From Streptomyces exfoliatus (lineage in GTDB: Bacteria > Actinomycetota > Actinomycetes > Streptomycetales > Streptomycetaceae), in assembly GCF_000725545.1 (NCBI RefSeq), contig NZ_JNZP01000049.1:1-17748 (forward strand): a DNA stretch of 17,748 nt, in the 5' to 3' direction. Both the position numbers and the translations under genes were made by a program. The notes below the pieces were generated by a model. It saw nothing but the letters and a program-made list of their open reading frames with translations, searched no databases and had not been told where the DNA came from. This document shows, one piece after another, positions 14,739 to 17,748 of the stretch (its first letter is position 1; every line of letters begins with the position of its first letter).

Positions 14739-15776
14739 ATGCGCACCCTGACCTACTGGCAGGCCATCAGCGAAGCCACCGTGCAGTGCATGGAACGCGA
14801 CGAGAGGATCTTCGTCGCCGGCGAGGGCGTCGACGACGTGGCCGGGGCGTTCGGCACCACGAAGGAGGCGTTCCGGCGGTTCGGCCCCAGCCGGGTGGTG
14901 GACATGCCCAACGCGGAGAACGCCACCGCCGGCATCGCGGTCGGAGCCGCCGCGGCGGGACAGCGCCCGCTCGTGGTGCACGTACGCGCGGATTTCATGT
15001 TCCTGGCGATGGACGCGCTCGTGAACATGGCCGCCAAGTGGCGCTACACCTACGGCGGCGACAAGGGCGGCGTGCCGGTGGTGACCCGGGGCGTCGTCGG
15101 CCGGGGCTGGGGGCAGGGCTCGACCCACTCGCAGAGTCCGCACGCGACGTTCGCCCACTACGCGGGCCTGCACGTGGCGACGCCCGCCACGCCGGCCGAC
15201 GCCAAGGGCATGCTCGTGCAGGCCCTGACCGGCGACACCCCCGTCGTCCTGATCGAGAACCGCAACCTGTACCCGCTCGTCGGCGAGGTGCCCGAGGAGC
15301 CGGTGCCGGTCCCGTTCGGGGTCGGCCGGATCGCGCGCGCGGGCACCGACGTCACCGTCGTCGCGGCGTCGCTGATGGTGCACGAGGCGGAGCGCGCGGC
15401 CGAGCAGCTGGCCGAACGCGGCATCAGCGTCGAGGTGGTGGACGTCCGCAGCCTGCGGCCGCTGGACGAGGGCATCATCTGCGAGTCCGTCGCCAAGACC
15501 GGCCGGCTCGTCGTCGCCGACACCAGCTGGGCGCGGTACGGGTTCACCGCCGAGGTCGCCGCGGTCGTGGCCGAGCACGTGCCGCACGCGCTGCGCGCCC
15601 CGGTCCGTCGCGTGTCGCTGCCCGACAGTCCCGCGCCGGTGTCGCACCCGCTGGAGGAGGCGTTCCACCCGAACGCGAGCAGCATCGTGTCCGCCTGCCT
15701 GGACGTGTGCGGCGAGGCGGGTGCGGTGCTGCCGCGACTGGCCAGCGTGAGCGCCGGCTTCCAGGGTCCGTTCTGA
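14739..15776 (+). CDS. ThDP-dependent pyruvate dehydrogenase E1 beta-like subunit
   Basis: The 345-residue protein is the partner of the E1 alpha subunit 33 bp upstream. It shows the transketolase-like central domain: VAGEGVDDVAGAFGTTKEAF, the catalytic-Glu region DMPNAENATAGIAVGAA (E60), VRADFMFLAMDALVNMAAKWRYTYGG and GGVPVVTRGVVGRGWGQGSTHSQS, followed by a transketolase C-terminal domain with VEVVDVRSLRPLDEG. The two subunits would form an alpha2-beta2 enzyme that decarboxylates pyruvate and, in this context, delivers an acetyl (or acetaldehyde-level) unit to a keto sugar rather than to lipoamide. The ATG at 14739 has AGAGGAG just upstream. Conservation of both ThDP half-sites suggests an active enzyme. 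The acceptor sugar is inferred. Confidence 0.9.
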   Translation: MRTLTYWQAISEATVQCMERDERIFVAGEGVDDVAGAFGTTKEAFRRFGPSRVVDMPNAENATAGIAVGAAAAGQRPLVVHVRADFMFLAMDALVNMAAKWRYTYGGDKGGVPVVTRGVVGRGWGQGSTHSQSPHATFAHYAGLHVATPATPADAKGMLVQALTGDTPVVLIENRNLYPLVGEVPEEPVPVPFGVGRIARAGTDVTVVAASLMVHEAERAAEQLAERGISVEVVDVRSLRPLDEGIICESVAKTGRLVVADTSWARYGFTAEVAAVVAEHVPHALRAPVRRVSLPDSPAPVSHPLEEAFHPNASSIVSACLDVCGEAGAVLPRLASVSAGFQGPF

Positions 15777-15831
15777 GCGCCCTTTCCCCCACCACCGCAC
15801 GAAGTACGTCACACGATGTGAGGAGCAACCG

Positions 15832-16443
15832 GTGCAGGTACGCGAGTTGAAGATCGAAGGGGCGTACGAGTTCACCCCGCAGGTGTACGGCGATCCGCGG
15901 GGAGTCTTTCTCTCCCCCTACCAGGAGGACGTCTTCACCGAGGCCCTGGGGCGACCGCTGTACCCCGTGGCGCAGTCGAGCTACAGCGTCTCCAAACGGG
16001 GCGTCGTGCGCGGCATCCACTTCACCGCCGTGCCGCCGGGCATGGGGAAGTACGCCTACTGCACGCGCGGCAGGGCCCTGGACTACATCGTCGACACCCG
16101 GGTCGGATCGCCCACCTTCGGCATGTGGGACTCCGTCGAGCTCGACCCCGTGGACCGCCGGTCGGTCCACATCCCGATCGGGGTGGGGCACCTGTTCGTG
16201 GCCCTCGAGGACGAGACCACGATCTCGTACCTGCTGTCCACGGGGTACGAGCCGCAGCGCGAGCACGCCATCCACCCGCTGGACCCGGAGCTCGCCCTGC
16301 CCTTCCCTGACGGGCTCGACCTGCTGTTGTCGGAGCGCGACCGCACGGCTCCGACGCTCGCCGAGGCCCGGGAGCTGGGCATCCTGCCCGACTTCGAAGA
16401 GAGCCTGCGGCTCGACGCGCGGTCGGGTGCGGTACGGAACTGA
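15832..16443 (+). CDS. dTDP-4-keto-6-deoxyhexose 3,5-epimerase (RmlC/EryBVII family)
   Basis: This 203-residue cupin epimerises C5 (and often C3) of a dTDP-4-keto-6-deoxysugar, switching it from the D to the L series. The active-site pair is present: His in VVRGIHF (H63) and Asp in LLSERDRTAP (D170), with tyrosines Y133 and Y139 in SYLLSTGYEP and the conserved HPLDPEL stretch. The start is a GTG at 15832 after GTGAGGAG at 15818-15825. It is the last gene of the plus-strand run, 55 bp after E1 beta and followed by a strong terminator. With the 2,3-dehydratase it implies a 2-deoxy-L-sugar. Whether it acts on C3, C5 or both, and before or after two-carbon addition, cannot be read from sequence. 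It could also be a 5-epimerase only, as in several antibiotic pathways. Confidence 0.93.
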   Translation: MQVRELKIEGAYEFTPQVYGDPRGVFLSPYQEDVFTEALGRPLYPVAQSSYSVSKRGVVRGIHFTAVPPGMGKYAYCTRGRALDYIVDTRVGSPTFGMWDSVELDPVDRRSVHIPIGVGHLFVALEDETTISYLLSTGYEPQREHAIHPLDPELALPFPDGLDLLLSERDRTAPTLAEARELGILPDFEESLRLDARSGAVRN

Positions 16444-16476
16444 GGGCACCACCGTCCGTGGCACGGACATGCGTGA

Positions 16477-16520
16477 ACGCCGTGGCGGGAGACCCTGGTC
16501 CGGGTCTCCCGCCACGGCGT
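16477..16520. terminator. Bidirectional terminator between convergent units
   Basis: A 19-bp perfect inverted repeat, ACGCCGTGGCGGGAGACCC at 16477-16495 and its complement at 16502-16520, encloses a 6-nt loop. It lies 34 bp after the epimerase stop and 29 bp beyond the stop of the fusA-like gene on the opposite strand, so it can serve both. A smaller 7-bp hairpin (16454-16468) precedes it. There is no T tract, as often in Streptomyces. It probably marks the end of the biosynthetic run. Confidence 0.85.
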
Positions 16521-16548
16521 CGTCCGCCCCCCGGGGCGGGCGCACGAT

Positions 16549-17748
16549 CTATACGGCGCTCGCCTTCGCGACGATGTCCTCGGCTACGGTGCGCGGGACC
16601 TCGGCGTAGGAGTGGAACTGCATCGAGTAGTTGGCGCGGCCCGAGGTCTTGCTGCGGAGGTCTCCGACGTAGCCGAACATCTCCGACAGCGGCACGAGAC
16701 CGGTCACCAGTCGGGCGCCGTGCCGCTCCTCCATGGACTGGATCTGGCCACGGCGGGAGTTGATGTCGCCGATGACCTCGCCCACGTAGTCCTCGGGCGT
16801 GGTGACCTCGACGGACATCATCGGTTCGAGCAGCACCGGGGACGCCTTCCTCGCGGCCTCCTTGAAGGCCATCGAACCGGCGATCTTGAAGGCCAGTTCG
16901 GAGGAGTCGACCTCGTGGAAGGCGCCGTCGAGCAGCGTGACCTTGATGCCCGTCAGGGGGTGTCCGGCGAGCACGCCGAAGCTCATGGCCTCCTGGCAGC
17001 CCGCGTCCACGGACGGTATGTACTCGCGCGGGACGCGGCCGCCGGTGACCTTGTTGACGAACACGTAGTCGTCGCCGTCGATCGGCTCGATCGCGATCTG
17101 CACCCTGGCGAACTGGCCGGTGCCGCCCGTCTGCTTCTTGTGCGTGAAGTCGAGCCGGTCCACCGTGCCGCGGATCGTCTCGCGGTAGGCGACCTGCGGC
17201 TTGCCGACGTTCGCCTCGACCTTGAACTCGCGACGCATGCGGTCGACGAGGACGTCGAGGTGGAGCTCGCCCATGCCGGCGATGATGGTCTGGCCGGTCT
17301 CCTCGTCGGTGTGGACCTGGAAGGAGGGGTCCTCCTCCGCGAGACGCTGGATGGCGACGCCCAGCTTCTCCTGGTCACCCTTGGACTTGGGCTCGATGGC
17401 GACCTGGATGACCGGCGCCGGGAAGTCCATGGACTCCAGGACGACCGGGTTCTTCTCGTCGCACAGCGTCTCACCGGTGGTGGTCTGCTTGAGGCCCATG
17501 ACGGCGACGATGTCGCCGGCGCCCACCGAGTCGATCTCGGTGCGCTTGTTCGCGTGCATGCGGTAGATCTTGCCGATGCGCTCCTTCTTGCCCTTGACGG
17601 AGTTCAGCACCGCGGTGCCGGCCTCCAGGCGACCCGAGTAGACCCGGATGAAGGTGAGCTTGCCGAGGTGCGGGTCGCTCGCGATCTTGAACGCGAGGGC
17701 CGACAGCGGCTCGTCGTCGGACGGCTTGCGCCGCACGATCTCCTCCGC
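16549..17748 (-). CDS. fusA: Elongation factor G, C-terminal 399 residues (5' end outside window)
   Basis: EF-G drives GTP-dependent translocation on the ribosome and helps recycle it. The visible part covers the end of domain II to domain [23 protein letters not shown], domain III with [19 protein letters not shown] (near 17220-17280), domain IV with [11 protein letters not shown] and the [10 protein letters not shown] loop, and domain V with [27 protein letters not shown]. The frame is open to the window end, so the gene continues outside; about 300 N-terminal residues with the GTPase domain are missing. The stop is TAG at 16549. The usual streptomycete fusA is followed by tuf, but here a biosynthetic cluster lies convergently downstream, so this may be a second EF-G gene or a relocated one. 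The residues equivalent to S. aureus H457 and L461, classical fusidic-acid resistance sites, look unchanged. Confidence 0.92.
   Translation of the reverse strand, partial: AEEIVRRKPSDDEPLSALAFKIASDPHLGKLTFIRVYSGRLEAGTAVLNSVKGKKERIGKIYRMHANKRTEIDSVGAGDIVAVMGLKQTTTGETLCDEKNPVVLESMDFPAPVIQVAIEPKSKGDQEKLGVAIQRLAEEDPSFQVHTDEETGQTIIAGMGELHLDVLVDRMRREFKVEANVGKPQVAYRETIRGTVDRLDFTHKKQTGGTGQFARVQIAIEPIDGDDYVFVNKVTGGRVPREYIPSVDAGCQEAMSFGVLAGHPLTGIKVTLLDGAFHEVDSSELAFKIAGSMAFKEAARKASPVLLEPMMSVEVTTPEDYVGEVIGDINSRRGQIQSMEERHGARLVTGLVPLSEMFGYVGDLRSKTSGRANYSMQFHSYAEVPRTVAEDIVAKASAV

Noticed and set aside
13728..15776. A housekeeping pyruvate or branched-chain keto acid dehydrogenase operon.
   Set aside because: No lipoyl acyltransferase or lipoamide dehydrogenase gene follows, and the neighbours on both sides are deoxysugar enzymes.
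299..15875. Many long open frames opposite or overlapping the called genes, e.g. minus-strand frames at 3667-5649, 6357-8372, 10316-12304, 12007-13710 and 13707-15875, and a plus-strand frame at 299-2365.
   Set aside because: Their translations are low-complexity, rich in Arg, Gly, Ala and His and free of family motifs. Very high GC keeps alternative frames open, and each overlaps a gene with clear catalytic motifs.

Overview
The window looks like a piece of a high-GC actinobacterial chromosome, most likely Streptomyces. Codon third positions are almost all G or C, GTG and TTG starts are common, Shine-Dalgarno sites are GGAGG-like, and the partial elongation factor G at the right edge is of actinobacterial type. 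Nearly the whole window is one secondary-metabolite locus: a partly divergent set of biosynthetic genes that appears to stop at a strong bidirectional terminator before the fusA-like gene.

Layout. (1) Positions 17-3249, minus strand: a three-gene unit running rmlB (dTDP-glucose 4,6-dehydratase), rmlA (glucose-1-phosphate thymidylyltransferase) and a membrane acyltransferase whose tail carries a 45-bp tandem repeat. (2) Positions 3250-3621: a comparatively A+T-rich divergent control region with a good candidate promoter for the plus strand, duplicated sequence blocks and a leader hairpin. (3) Positions 3622-9730, plus strand: an aromatic-acid module consisting of class II DAHP synthase, SDR dehydrogenase, PhzD-type isochorismatase, PhzE-type ADIC synthase and an FAD monooxygenase. 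(4) Positions 9828-16443, plus strand: a deoxysugar and glycosylation module consisting of a P450-like glycosyltransferase activator, a glycosyltransferase, NDP-hexose 2,3-dehydratase, E1-alpha and E1-beta of a pyruvate-dehydrogenase-like ThDP enzyme, and an RmlC-type epimerase. (5) Positions 16477-16520: a 19-bp perfect stem terminator. (6) Positions 16549-17748, minus strand: the C-terminal part of EF-G, cut by the window edge.

How the genes work together (inference from known families). DAHP synthase feeds the shikimate pathway. PhzE turns chorismate into 2-amino-2-deoxyisochorismate, PhzD hydrolyses it to trans-2,3-dihydro-3-hydroxyanthranilate, and the SDR oxidises that to 3-hydroxyanthranilate. 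The monooxygenase could then hydroxylate the ring, for example towards a quinone. In parallel RmlA and RmlB make dTDP-4-keto-6-deoxyglucose. The 2,3-dehydratase starts 2-deoxygenation, the epimerase gives an L-sugar, and the E1 pair, which has no E2 or E3 partner here, would add a two-carbon unit from pyruvate to make a branched octose. The glycosyltransferase with its P450-like partner attaches the sugar, and the membrane acyltransferase may acylate it. A 3-hydroxyanthranilate-derived ring together with an acylated, two-carbon-branched L-octose is the known combination of the paulomycins, so a paulomycin-type cluster is my leading identification. Paulic acid genes, the octose ketoreductase, the sugar methyltransferase, regulators and transporters are not in this window, so the product is not proven.

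The most interesting open points are whether the fusA-like gene is a second, possibly self-protective EF-G, what the duplicated blocks in the divergent promoter bind, and the exact acceptor of the E1 pair.
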